Below, one piece after another: positions 34,103-45,179 of a stretch of 64,000 nucleotides of DNA. The stretch is taken from NCBI GenBank assembly GCA_026182355.1, contig JAPFBL010000035.1:3951501-4015500 (forward strand), written 5' to 3'. Position numbers and translations under genes: made by a program. Origin of the DNA: Hermatobates lingyangjiaoensis. Lineage: Eukaryota; Arthropoda; Insecta; Hemiptera; Hermatobatidae. The stretch's first letter is position 1, and each line of letters begins with the position of its first letter. The notes under the pieces are model-generated. The model saw only the letters and a list, made by a program, of their open reading frames with translations, was not told where the DNA came from and searched no databases.

Positions 34103-34720
34103 GAGTAACATTGTATAAACGGACTGACGGACTAGATAGAATTTCACAGGAAGAAAGTGCAAGAGACTGACTACTATATTTCAACTGTGTCGTCATCAAA
34201 TATGAGCTGCTCTGAAAACAAGGAAAAATTGAAGTCTTATTCTAGAAGCACTATCAGTTCTAGAAGAACACCAGGAGGGAGAAAAGACAGCCAAAAATAA
34301 AATAATAAAAAATATGTCGTTTCAAAAAATAAGGTTATATGAACAATTAGTAAATCATAAAGTTAATAAATGAAAAATAAGTCAGTTAACAAACAAACTT
34401 ATTTTCATTGTTTTAGTTGTTTTTTTATAATCTTTAATATTTACATTATTTTTATATTCTTAATTTATTTATTTTTATTTATTACTTATTTTTGTTTTTT
34501 ACATTTTTTATTAATTCCTTCCCTAAGTATGTAAGCAGCACCTGACACCTGAAAGAGCCTCTAGTATGAGACTCCTGCCCTTGTTTGACTTCAGAGTTGC
34601 TCACATCTATCTACCTGATGAAGATGCAGTGGAGTTATAGCAGTGAGTTTTGTGATTTCTTAGATATACCTTTTTTCCTGTGACTTTATTATTCTCTCAT
34701 ATTTATATTCAATACAATTA
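34102..34720. repeat. inverted pair of PLE family-E pLTRs
   Basis: Left arm (34,102-34,330, minus) has TTGATGA-C-GACACAGTT-GAAA at 34,179-34,199, then TATAGTAGTCAGTCTC. Right arm (34,530-34,720, plus) has CTGATGA-A-GATGCAGT at 34,615-34,630, then TTATAGCAGTGAGTTTTGTG. The GAAA of the right arm is changed to GGAG. Between them lies A/T-rich UTR-like sequence, with no coding part left. Confidence 0.7.
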
Positions 34721-34729
34721 TTAGTACCA

Positions 34730-35790
34730 TCAAAACTTTGTGTGAACCGATATTTTTGAAGAAAAAAGAACGTTAGCGAGTTAGTAGTTAAAACAAAATT
34801 ATACATTGTAAACATCAAGAACTCAAAAAAAAAATGTATAAGTTCAAAAAAAAACCAGGAAAGTGAATATGAATGAAATTAAAATTATAAAAAAAATACT
34901 TGTTAAATGTATTACTTCCGTATTCTTTCTACAGTTTCTAACGTTTCCATCAGGGTATTATTGAACCAAGTCTGTTCTTTCTCAACTTTACTTATTTTTT
35001 GTGTATTATTTAAAAGAAAAATGAAATTCAATAACAAAGTTCGACAATTTATAAATATAAAAGGGAGAAAGAGAAAACATATGAGTTTACTGCCACACAA
35101 TACACATACTGTTATGAGGGTTTTAAGAGGAATGATATTCTTCGATGAGGAAGGAAGATTGAGTAATTTTTAAAGAAACTATTCTGTTTCAGTCTCTTTT
35201 TCTGATTCTTATAATATATATTTTTAAATATTTTTTTTTTTTGGATTAAATTTGATCACAAAATTTTCAATACTCTTAGATATAATTCTTAAACAACCGA
35301 AAAAAAACCAGTTTTAATTCCTGTTCATACAATCGTCAAGAACCTTAATATTTCAGAATAGATAACATTAATTTGATAAACAAGAAAACTTTTACTCATC
35401 CTCTTCATTATTCACATTATTTATAAAAGTAAAAGTTATATATGGAAAATGTTAAATAACTAAAGAGTTTGGAAAGCTGTTTGTGTTTGAAGGCTTAAGA
35501 AAAAGGTTGGTTTAAGGAAAGTAAATACCAGTTAAACTTCTCGTGAGAGCAATGAGATTGATAAATGAAACAAGCTTGACGGTAAACTCGAGTTACAATA
35601 AATATTTATGTTGGAAGGGATGCTAACGTAAAAGTCCTCCTCATGAGTGTTCCTTTACTGCATGTCTACTTCCAACAAACACCTTTACTTCCATCGGCGG
35701 CTCTCAAACTCCGATATTTTTGTAATTTTACTTCAGTAATATATGTCAAGGTGAATCTTATTTTTATTATCAAAAACGTATTTATTTTAA
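34730..35790. other. no recognisable feature
   Basis: AT-rich; ORFs at 34,907-35,173 lack any recognisable motif. A slightly GC-richer segment at 35,630-35,720 is unidentified. Confidence 0.45.
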
Positions 35791-35804
35791 AATAATTTCT
35801 AGCC

Positions 35805-35862
35805 AAACTTCCCCCCTAGAACAGTAGTAAAGGTAAAAGCCTACAGCTGTGGTCATTGGAAA
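35805..35862 (+). repeat. SINE 3'-tail fragment
   Basis: CTTCCCCCCTAGAACAG..GTAAAGGTAAAAGCC matches the distal tail of the SINE at 49,311 (minus strand ACCCCTAGAACAGCCCTTAA). Only the tail is present. Confidence 0.5.
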
Positions 35863-35929
35863 ACAAACAACCAATATTAGTTTGAACTTGTTTGTGTAAT
35901 CTTTCCTAAACAGTTAAATTTTTACACAC

Positions 35930-35930
35930 A

Positions 35931-35968
<38 letters not shown>
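35930..35968. repeat. (CA)n(TA)n compound microsatellite
   Basis: CA tract passing into TA just before the foldback at 35,971. Confidence 0.95.
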
Positions 35969-35969
<1 letters not shown>

Positions 35970-35970
35970 A

Positions 35971-36362
35971 AGATTTCACATAAACACGTGAAATAACAAT
36001 CAATGATCAAACCACAATAAGAAATGGGAAAACAAGACTAAGATCTTTCAACCGTAACATATAGTTTTTTTTACTTCTATAAGTAGTAAATCCGCTAGTA
36101 AAAAAACTAGCGGATAATTTTTTTACTTTTTCTTACTGTACTCCTTTGTTTCCCCAAACATCCCTTTCTGGACATTAGTCCTTTCCTGCGCTTTCACCCT
36201 TTTAAAATACCACTCTTCCCTTCCCACTCTTCTCAACTCCTCACCAGATGTTTTCTGCATCTAGTGTTCAGTTGGGTTTTGGACTCTGACGAAGACCGCT
36301 TGTTAGGGTTGAAAGATCTTAGTCTTGTTTTCCCACATCTTATTGTGGTTTGATCATTGATA
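35971..36362. repeat. long foldback pLTR unit (family N) with 3' UTR
   Basis: The left arm (35,971-36,059, minus) holds ACATAAACACGTGAAATAAC and ATCTTTCAACCGTAAC. The right part (36,075-36,362, plus) carries the 3' UTR also found behind the ORF at 18,648 (ACTAGCGGATAA, ACTGTACTCCTTTGTTTCC, CCAGATGTTTTCTGCATC). It then has CTCTGACGAAGACCGCTTG, the GAAAGATCTTAGTC module and TTGTGGTTTGATCATTGAT, and runs into (AT)n. It is a PLE reduced to its two terminal repeats and UTR. Confidence 0.85.
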
Positions 36363-36389
36363 TATATATATATATATATATATATCAAG

Positions 36390-38560
36390 TATTACTCTTA
36401 AAATATATAAATAAATATTTTAGTTAAAACATTAAGTATCATATGCAAATAAGTTTTATAATTTTCAAAGAATACTAATTGCTCTTTAAAGCAGAATAGA
36501 ATGAAGTAAATGAGCAATTAAGGAGAATAATATAGCTGTATTTACACAAGTGAGAGAGAGAGAGAGAGAGAGAGATAGTCAAAATAAAGAAATATCAACT
36601 ATTCATGGACTTAGATAACTTTTGTAATGTAATTGCTGAAACAGTAGAGCTCTTTGAGAAACCTGTTTGAAAAAGTAAATTAAAATTTAAATACTTTCAA
36701 TTTTTTTCTATTATTTTGAATACAATAGTTAATACTTCTAGTAAATAAATTATATAAATCCATCATACCTCCTGAATAGTTCTGGTAGTGATCCAACTGG
36801 CTCGCACCAGTAGTGCATAATACTTCCTCCTTGCAGATTCACAATGTGTAGAACTAGTCTACAATATCGATTTACGAGGTATTTCTATTTAAACGTCAAT
36901 TTAAAGAAATATTAATAAAAGTGACCCATTTTACAATCCTAATTTGCGAAACTATTATAGTTGGATTTGTTCAGTGTAATAAGAGATGCTGATTTGCTGA
37001 TTTAAAGATTTTGGCACTTTAGGTATCCCACTCTATATGATGAGAATAAATAATAATATATTTTAACAATGTGAATTATATATATCATTAATGTGGAAAA
37101 AGTAACATTTAATTAAATGAGGCTAGAAATAGTTAAATCTTCATTTTTAGTTATAAATTCTAAAATATACCTTTTTGACATGAAAGCACAACTTCAATGA
37201 AAACTTTTGTGAAGGGTTTGTATTGGCATGTATTGACGAGTGGTTGACGCAGTGGTCAAGCTGTGGTTTCTGTTAGACACTTTTCTAAGATGCAGTAATG
37301 CAATATATGTCAATCACCAATGGAAAACATAGAAAATATAATTATTATTATACCTTAATTCTTACATTATTATTGATAAATTTAATTTAAGGAAAAAAAC
37401 ACTATTTGTAGTATTATGCTAGTTGATACTTCAATATTTATGCCCAATTTGTTTTTCAAGAAAGTACCATTGAAAGTATCTTAAGAAATCATAGTATGAA
37501 TCCTGGAATTGGCAATGTACTAACTTAATTCAACCGATATAATTATCATATAATTATACAAAGTAGTGTTGTAGTGTTGTAGACCAGTTCCACATTTTGT
37601 GCATCTTCCGAAGTTGGGGCCGGGACGGGCACTGTCTTAAGATCTTACCTCTATATCTAAGACATATTGAGCCATTCGTTACTTGAGGCTGTCACTCCCA
37701 AGACACTTGAGACTTAGATTACTCTTTCATATTATCTCTTATTAAATTTTAATCATATTATATTATATGATTAAATATTATATGATAAATATTATATGTT
37801 TGTTAAAAAAAATTAAAAATTACCTTAAATAAAAAAATCACATGATTTAAGAACCAGCAACCAGTTGTTTAGAAAACGAAAGATTGGATGTTTATTTTTC
37901 CATTGTATGGGGAATTGACAATTTATTTCTAAAATTTATTAAACAACTTCTTTTTTGAATAAAGGATAATATTTCCTTTAATAAGCTAAAGTTTAAAAAA
38001 AATGGTGTTTACAATTATCTTGAAGAGACTTGTAATTGCAAAACGTTTTCACAGAAAGTAGAATCTGGGTTTGGGTCTGACCGCAGCCGGCAGAAAGTGG
38101 GCAAACGAAATCAGGCCTGGTAAAGTTTTTCTTACACTCCGTCCATTAGTAGTTGAGAGCTGTAACAGGAGAAATTATCTGTAGCAACTACCTTCTTCAT
38201 TGACTCACCATAGTGCTGAATTTTCCTGTCAACTGAGGTGACATTAATTTGAGATCAACCAATACTTTCTTAAGAGTTTAAACTTTCTTCCTTGGTCTAA
38301 ATAAATGCCAGTTATTACTCTTGTCAGTAGGGTAAGAAGACTATGTTTAGTTTTTCTGGTAATACTGTCATTGTCGCATGTAGATAGCTTTGTAGGTCTG
38401 CAGAAGCCGATATTTACAAATAAAACAATTGTTAATCCTCCAAACAAACTTCAGTTAATTTGTAAATTACAACTTATCTGTCCATGCAGAAAAACTATCT
38501 GCCTATCTGTGTGTTCGTTCAACAATTAAAGATTAAAGCTTGAGTAAACTGCAATTTTTT
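36390..38560. other. no gene; one (GA)n tract
   Basis: AT-rich. A GA microsatellite lies at 36,550-36,576. A 38,040-38,160 stretch is GC-richer but unidentified. ORFs at 38,244-38,529 overlap on opposite strands and look fortuitous. Confidence 0.45.
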
Positions 38561-38564
38561 CTTG

Positions 38565-39420
38565 CAAAAAAATGAAGTAGCCTACATTCAATTTACTAGA
38601 AAACATATCAAACACGTTGGCAATCAATCCAGTTTTGGTTTAATTTTAATGTGTTTATCCTGTAGGCTTATATAAAACCTAAGGTAAAGTATAATTAATC
38701 TCCCAGATAATTAATTTAATCATTCCAATTGTTAATGTGACATGTGTTATTATTTTGTAAAATACTTGAAAGCATTGGTCTAGAATCACCTGATATGATA
38801 TTATTATTATTAAACTAAGGGCTTTATCAAAAGTTAGAGCATAGTTTTTTCAATTTAATCTTTAATCCGAAGTTTAATCTATTATCAGTGCTTCTGAGAG
38901 TTTTATTTTAGAATATTCAAATAAGGTTTTTGAAATCCACCTTCTTTCTTCTTAAGAATGGTATAAGATATTTGTAGCTGGATTAATATTTAGACCTTTG
39001 ATTTTTACCTATTTTCGCAAATTTGGAGACCTGAAGCATAGGTTCTAAGACAGTACCATCAAGTTTTATTCTTTTTATAATGATAAGGTCATTTGCATAT
39101 TTTTACATATCGAAACTATGATTATTTTGAGTATTCAGTATCATCCTATAAGGGTGACTCTCATGTGAAGTCTTTAGAATGACAGTCTTTAGAGGCCATA
39201 TACTTATAATAATTATTCCTACTTCAGATTGTTGTATCCATTCTATATTTCTTGGATTATAACATTTGTTTGTTAATTTCATTCGCTAAATAAGTGAGCA
39301 GGCTTTCAATTTCCTAGAAGCAGCCTAGAATGATTCCTTTAAGACTTAAGAAGCTTTCTATTTTATTAATCAAAGTTATCGGAGCTGGTTATGTTGGTTT
39401 GCCCCTTAGATGGTTTTCAT
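38565..39420 (-). pseudogene. Jockey/R1-type LINE remnant
   Basis: Same element order as 23,615-24,450. The low-coordinate end has AAAAAAATGAAGTAGCCTAC, then ATTATTATTAAACTAAGGGC, then a coding part on the minus strand. YANDLIIIKRIKLDGTVLE (about 39,105-39,050) retains motif C with Asp to Asn at the first position, followed by a linker and a FLRRKKVDF block near 38,950. Upstream sequence to about 39,420 is too decayed to read. Dead copy. Confidence 0.7.
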
Positions 39421-39808
39421 TTTTCTTATAAAAATGCTTATTTACCAACAACTTCCCATGATACTAAAGATACAACTTGACTGGTATCATTTCTAGAGTG
39501 TGATACTCTTCTAATATTGGAAGATCATCAAGTATTCATATTAAAACTAATAAAAATCGTTGGTTTATTAAAACACCAGTAAAGTGGCTTGAAATTAGAA
39601 GCTGTTTTATCATAATGAACAAAAAAGTCATTTCCAAATGCTTCAATATTATGCCAAAAAATGGGGTCTGAAACACATGAAACTATATATCTGAAATTAA
39701 ATTTTGTTGAAGGGTCCAAATTACAGTCTAGATACGATCGATTCTCTTGCAAGATTCTCGGCATATAATCCTACTTTGAAAAATATTGTAATATTCATAT
39801 ATATATAT

Positions 39809-40000
39809 GGGAAAACAAGACTAAGATCTTTCAACCGTAACAATCGATATTCGTCAGAGTCAAAAACTCAACTCAGTTGGGTTTTTGACTCTGACGAAGG
39901 CCGGTTGTTACGGTTGAAAGATCTGAGTCTTGTTTTCCCAGTTTCTTATTGTGGTTTGATCATTGATTGTTATTTCACGTGTTTATGTGAAATCTTTATA
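39809..40000. repeat. foldback pLTR unit (family N), compact
   Basis: Two inverted arms meet at CAACTCAGTTG. Left: GGGAAAACAAGACTAAGATC, TTTCAACCGTAACAATCGA, GTCAGAGTCAAAAAC. Right: GTTTTTGACTCTGACGAAGG, CCGGTTGTTACGGTTGAAAG, TTATTGTGGTTTGATCATTG, CACGTGTTTATGTGAAATC. The module is CTGACGA-A-GGCCGGTTGTTACGGTT-GAAA. AT tracts are on both sides. Confidence 0.9.
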
Positions 40001-40009
40001 TACATATAT

Positions 40010-40040
40010 ATATAAATTATTATATATATATATATATATA

Positions 40041-40078
<38 letters not shown>

Positions 40079-40086
40079 TATATAAA
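40010..40086. repeat. (AT)n microsatellite
   Basis: Interrupted AT tract separating the foldback from the next PLE fragment. Confidence 0.9.
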
Positions 40087-40465
40087 TGGAAAAGGCAACA
40101 TATAAAGGAAACGAGAATACTTACTGGATCAATATTTCTAACCGAAGTTCGTCATCAGGAAGAGAGTAGAAGGGAAGAAGAAGAGGTACGTGCGTTCAGG
40201 AATGTGGGTGGAAGGCAACTGAGAGTTTCAAGCAGTGGTTTCAATTTCAATGCCAAGGCGATCGTAGCACTGCAGGCTGATCCACCGTAAACGACACAAT
40301 TCCACCGTTATCCAGCTCGAGTACCGTATAAGAGAGAATAAATATAAAAAAGGGGACGGGAAGAAAATTAAAAAAAAAATAGAAAAACAACAACAAATTT
40401 TAACGTTTAAGGTTGAGGCCAGGTGAGGAGTGGACATGAAATGGCGAAATGTGAGCATCTTCAGG
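40087..40465 (-). mobile_element. PLE family-2 3' end, third copy
   Basis: Minus strand: the last codons (SPGLNL-type, about 40,465-40,403), an A/T-rich UTR, CGGTACTCGAGCTGGATAAC, GGATCAGCCTGCAGTG and the pLTR end. The module is CTGATGA-C-GAACTTCGGTTA-GAAA at 40,135-40,158. It is clearly homologous to the palindrome arms but diverged, so older. It is cut at 40,465 by, or joined to, a SINE. Confidence 0.85.
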
Positions 40466-40660
40466 GCTAATTTATTCACGTTGGAGGTGAATAAATCTGA
40501 GCACGTCGTCCTCGAGGATGCCTTTATACCGTCGGTCACGAGTTTGTACGGTGTCAGTATCGATAAGGAACCCTAGTCTAAATATACTTGAGTTAAAAAA
40601 AATTTAGGACTCCCAACATAGAATCAATGGGTGTGCAATAGTCCCTCGAGGAATCAGTAT
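40466..40660 (+). repeat. tRNA-SINE body, head lost
   Basis: TTTATTCACGTTGGAGGTGA, CACGTCGTCCTCGAGGATG, GTTTGTACGGTGTCAGTATC, ACTTGAGTT and TTTAGGACTCCCAACATAG, ending in the TCCCTCGAGGAATCAG tail. The tRNA part is missing exactly where the PLE fragment ends. Confidence 0.8.
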
Positions 40661-40669
40661 AAGAGGACT

Positions 40670-43085
40670 GTATCTCTCTTATACTAAGATGAGAGTATCA
40701 GCCTCTCAGAGTTCTAAAAAAAATATGGACAGACTTTAAAGTTCATTAGTGTGATCGAAAAATGGGCCAATATATTAACAGTTTTATTTAAAAATCAAGC
40801 ATTAATGACGTTTTTTAGGATTTTCACCAAATCATGAACAGGCAATGTAAAAAAAATGAGACTTCATTCAAATCGCATGGGTGCCAATCCATAGGGCAAA
40901 TGGACACAAACTGACAAGTTTTTTTATTATTGTATTTATTGATTTCGAACAACCTCTTGATACTAACAATTGTACTTTATTACACAATATTAATTGTATA
41001 TTGACTCTAATTATACCTATTTAATACTTCGTTAAATAATGTATGGTTCTTAGCTATTCTTATGTTTCAACTCCATTGTTGAGTGAGTTTGAAATGTAAT
41101 ACAAATCGCCCCAAGATATTCCGTTGACTTGTTTTGTATTTTTTTTTAAATATTCTGTGTTAGAAGGACATGAATAAAACTTGAGCTGCAGGAAAACTTT
41201 TTCAATATATGGGGCAATATCTGTTGCTACTGTATTAGGTTTACATATGACGATATATATGAATAAAAAAGGTCAGACTTCAGTCTCATCATGTTAAAAA
41301 GTTAGCCTTACCCACTTATCAATTTCTAAAGCAAAGGAATTCAACAATATTACTTTTGTTAATACAGTATTGCAGAATCATAATTGTAGATACCATACTC
41401 AGAACCTGTAATAACTGTTCAGAAGTAGGTTTTAAACAAAATGAACACTGGAGAGGAAACCCTGCATTTCGGTAACATGAAAACTGGCCAATGTCTCTTA
41501 GCTTGTAGAAATGAAAAAAATCCTTCCTAGAAAACTATTTTATTTAGAAATAATATCATGAAAAAAGGCCTATTTTCTTATTTAGAGTATTTTTTATTAA
41601 CAATTCCGTTCGAATTATACATGATATTTTCATTTTATAAGAAAATAACTAATTGACGTTTCTTTTATAACTGAGTAAAACTATTATAATAAGAACTACT
41701 GGTCTGATTATTATTGGCAGTTTTAAATGGTATGGTACCTTTCTTCAGCTTAGATGCAAATCAAACAGCAGGACACTGGAAAAATGCTCTCTATAAGACA
41801 ATAGTGAGCTATACAGCCGGACTGTATTCTCAAGTACAGGTTAGACAGTGTTCTATAGGTATTATTATGATATACTTACGCTGTCACATGCCAATCACGG
41901 GATCACATTGTGTTCCCAGGAATAAATCCTCCATATGCAGGAATAGTGTAACACAACATACAGATGGTCTGTATTCTCACCATGACCGATGTTACATACT
42001 AGAATAAAGGTACTATTGTTACAGGTACTACTATGTATTATCACTGACACAAACTGTCATATGTCATTCAACTTATGTGCTAAAGAAAAAATTCTCCTAT
42101 GTTTATAATATCAGGATTACAAAACAAACAATCGCAAACAACATGGCTATCTAACTTAATATTTGAGGCCATTATACTTAGCAACATGCAGCTCGTGGAT
42201 GATCTTTTGTTAAACACCCCTTCCATAATTTCTGATATCTGCCAATTATTCTGAGAGTTATGAACAGTTAACTGTGCTCCAAACATGTAATTTGGAGCTT
42301 CAGCAGGTCAGAAGATGGTAGTACTCATGTGGTGTTATACTTAATTAACCCATTGCTCATTAATTTTAGAAATCCAAGTTAATTAATCAATTAAATACGT
42401 GCAGTGTATAAATTTAATCAGATTTATTTGCATAATTTTTGTTGAAAAAATAACGCTATAAAAAGTGTTACTTGTATCTTTTACATCAATATACGAGTAC
42501 AATTTATCAATTGTCAATATTGAATAACCACTGGTTAAACAGTTTGATATTTAATATTTATTCCAAAATTATGTAGAATACACTACGGTTTTATTTGTCA
42601 ATTAAAAAAAGCAAACAAACGTAAATTATAACTAACATATTTCAATTTCAAACAAGTAGGTGTACAGAATAACTTATATTTACTTATGCCACAGAGATAA
42701 TGAATAATTTAGAGTATGAAAATCATTTAATGACATTGATTTTTCAATATATGACTTCTAATATATTATTAGTTTATCGAACATTCGATCATCCTTGAAT
42801 TGGTTTCATTATAGCTAGCTAAATATCCTTTATATGAATTCGAATACCTAAAGTTTGATGTAATGAAGTGGAAATCACATGTCTGCTGCGATATGTCATC
42901 GTGTGCGCAGTGATTAAATCTCCTTGTCACAGGGAGTGACAAGGAATTTCAATACTCTTAACAGTTTTGTTTGCCATCGCATGACCTTAATTAGTATCTG
43001 TTACCAGTGAATATTAATATTTGTTTGTTGAAATGAATTTAGTCTAAAATAGGATTTTACGATAAATGTTTCAAGCAATTACAGT
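40670..43085. other. no recognisable gene
   Basis: AT-rich. A 97-codon ORF at 41,714-42,007 has a more even composition (several Cys and His) but no motif I recognise. Confidence 0.4.
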
Positions 43086-43089
43086 TCCT

Positions 43090-43400
43090 GCAAAAAGAGA
43101 ATTTTGTACTGGCCTGCACTCAACTTACCATAGTGAACATATTATCAAAATCTTTGACAATAAATTGAGTTTGCATTTATTTTTATCTGGTTATCCTGTA
43201 TACGATGTAATATGAAACTCATAGATAATCAAAAATGACTGTACTTGCTTTAATGTGGCGGTATCCATGTTATGAGTTATAATAAACTTTAAATCATCGA
43301 TATATTATTAATTAAATAATAATATTAATACTGTTATTATTATTAAACTAAGACACTGAATGCCATCGTGTTCTTTCGCACCGCTGCCGCATCTATCTTA
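43090..43400 (-). repeat. LINE 3'-end remnant
   Basis: TACTGGCCTGCACTCAACTT, ATAGTGAACATATTATCAAA, GTTATCCTGTATACG and ATTATTATTAAACTAAG follow the same order as at 38,570-38,830 and 23,620-23,760. No coding sequence remains. Confidence 0.5.
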
Positions 43401-44124
43401 TTGTTGTGTATTCTTTTAATGTTTTTAAATTTAACTTAGTTAATGAACATCATATTATTCGTAGAAAATTATCTAAACATAGATGTTCTAGCTATTTTGC
43501 ATCCTCTTCTTTCATCATCTATTCTGCAATTCTATCCTTGAGAAAGTGGAGTGCAAAAATGCTGCAGGTTACAGAGGGTTCATTTGAATACAAAGTTTTT
43601 CAAACTGCCAACTGCCTTATTCCTTTGTATCACAGTTGACTAATTTTTTTCTGGCTTCAATAAAACTAATGTTTGACCTGCTAATATACAGATGAAAGAT
43701 TTATTAATGAAATAAAATTAACTGAAAATTTAAAATATTATATGAAGAGTATTTCACCTGGAACATATAATCAAGTATTTAATATTTCCTTCTAATTAAT
43801 TTTATATTTTTTTTATCTCTCTTTGTGGAATTTTCATATAGTGTCAGTATGAATAGGCAGTCAATTTCCTATTTGTTAATAAATATATCTGAGAAGGGAA
43901 GGTTCTATAACTTCACAAGCTGGAGGTGGATCAGTTGACCATTGCTCTTACTATTAGTAGACTCGCTTGTCCCTGGAGTTATTCAGTCCAGGGAATCCTT
44001 TTCATTTTACAACCGATGCATAAGACAACAGTTTTATCACAAAAGTAACATTAATTTTGTAGAGCCATAATTGTAGAAATCTGATAAATACTCTATTATA
44101 TCCCTATAATGCCACCCTATAATA

Positions 44125-44514
44125 GGCCTACGTATGAATAATCATACGTCCTCGGTCTGTTGGGATTGTTGCTATTCATACCAATTCCCATAGTCTAACC
44201 TTCAGTGAATGTTTTAGAGTTCAAATACTAAAAACATTCCCTCAATACAATAGAGCCGTCATTTTAGAGCTTCTAAAGAAGCGTATATGTATATGGCTCC
44301 TAGGAGCTCCGATCCGGCTATCAACCTGAACCGTTAAGCAGTGTGCGGGTATTTTTTATTACCTTAATTATCACTTAACTATAATTTTTTAATTTGTTAT
44401 ATATTTTTTATTTGATTAATTTATTAATAATCTGTTCAACTTAACTTAAAGAAAAGTAGTCTGTGGATTTCAACAACAACTGTCTAGTTTGAATGACAAC
44501 AAGTGTTGTTGAAA
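44125..44514 (+). pseudogene. PLE C-terminal tail and pLTR, heavily decayed
   Basis: Readable pieces are FRASKEAYMYMAPRSSDPAI and INLNR with a stop at about 44,336, equivalent to the RASEEA..LL.ARSPPGLNL tail. Earlier fragments (about 44,170-44,230) match the post-nuclease segment. The following UTR ends in GAATGA-C-AACAAGTGTTGTT-GAAA at 44,491-44,514, the same module layout with a 4-5 bp stem, directly before (CA)n. Confidence 0.75.
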
Positions 44515-44555
44515 TACACACACACACGCAGGCCGCACGCACGCACACACACTCA

Positions 44556-44608
<53 letters not shown>

Positions 44609-44609
44609 T
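44515..44609. repeat. (CA)n microsatellite
   Basis: Impure CA/CGCA start, then a long pure CA tract. Confidence 0.95.
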
Positions 44610-44769
44610 CACATTTTTCTTTGTAAAATAATCTTTAATGTAATACTTGGGTTTACTGTTTCAAATTTTTATATGTCTGTAAGTTCTCTCACTAACCAAT
44701 TGTCAAAATTGTTATTGTAATTTCTTATTTGTTACCAATTTCACTTTTATGTATGGTGTTTTTTGAATG

Positions 44770-44935
44770 ATTGAGGTATTTTCTATATTTTTTCTGTTTT
44801 TTAGGCATATGAATAATGTTTTAAATAAAAACCGAAACGTTGTAATTGAGAGTTTAATTGGCACCTGAAGAACTGACCGAGTCCTGATAAACTTTAATTT
44901 TGTTTCTATTTCCCGGTTGTTACTTTTATAAATAT
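44770..44935 (+). repeat. PLE pLTR (family F)
   Basis: ATATGAATAATGTTTTAAAT.AAAACC-GAAACGTTG, then GAGAGTTTAATTGGCACCTG and AAGAACTGACCGAGTCCTG. This is nearly identical in order to 33,035-33,130. A short AT tract follows. Confidence 0.65.
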
Positions 44936-44945
44936 ATATATAACA

Positions 44946-45120
44946 AGATTTCACAATAAACGCGCGTTATAACAATCATTGATCAAACTACAAAAAGAAG
45001 TGAGAAAAAAAGTGTAAGATCTTTCAACCGTAACAAGTGGCCTTCGTCAGAGTCAAGAACATTGATAAAGACCGCTTGTTACGGTTGAAAGGTCTTAGTC
45101 TTTTTTTCCCATTTCTTATA
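44946..45120. repeat. foldback pLTR unit (family N), internally deleted
   Basis: The left arm AGATTTCACAATAAACGCG...TTTCAACCGTAACAAGTGG is inverted as ACCGCTTGTTACGGTTGAAA..CTTTTTTTCCCATTTCTTA. The junction (CAAGAACATTGATAAAG) has lost the CTGACGA of the right arm. Confidence 0.85.
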
Positions 45121-45129
45121 TGGTATACT

Positions 45130-45172
<43 letters not shown>
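45130..45172. repeat. (AT)n microsatellite
   Basis: AT tract following the foldback. Confidence 0.9.
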
Positions 45173-45173
<1 letters not shown>

Positions 45174-45179
45174 ATCTGA

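Noticed and set aside
33979..34199. ORFs of alternating Ile/Tyr and His/Thr residues on both strands
   Set aside because: They are translations of the (CA)n(TA)n microsatellite, not genes. The same applies to 44,493-44,720, 57,255-57,470 and the start of the frame at 3473.
36550..36576. Possible CRISPR-like or tandem regulatory array
   Set aside because: It is a simple (GA)n tract; no spaced direct repeats of CRISPR type exist in the window.
41714..42007. 97-codon ORF with several Cys and His residues
   Set aside because: No recognisable domain, no neighbouring coding signal and no start context that stands out; composition alone is not enough.
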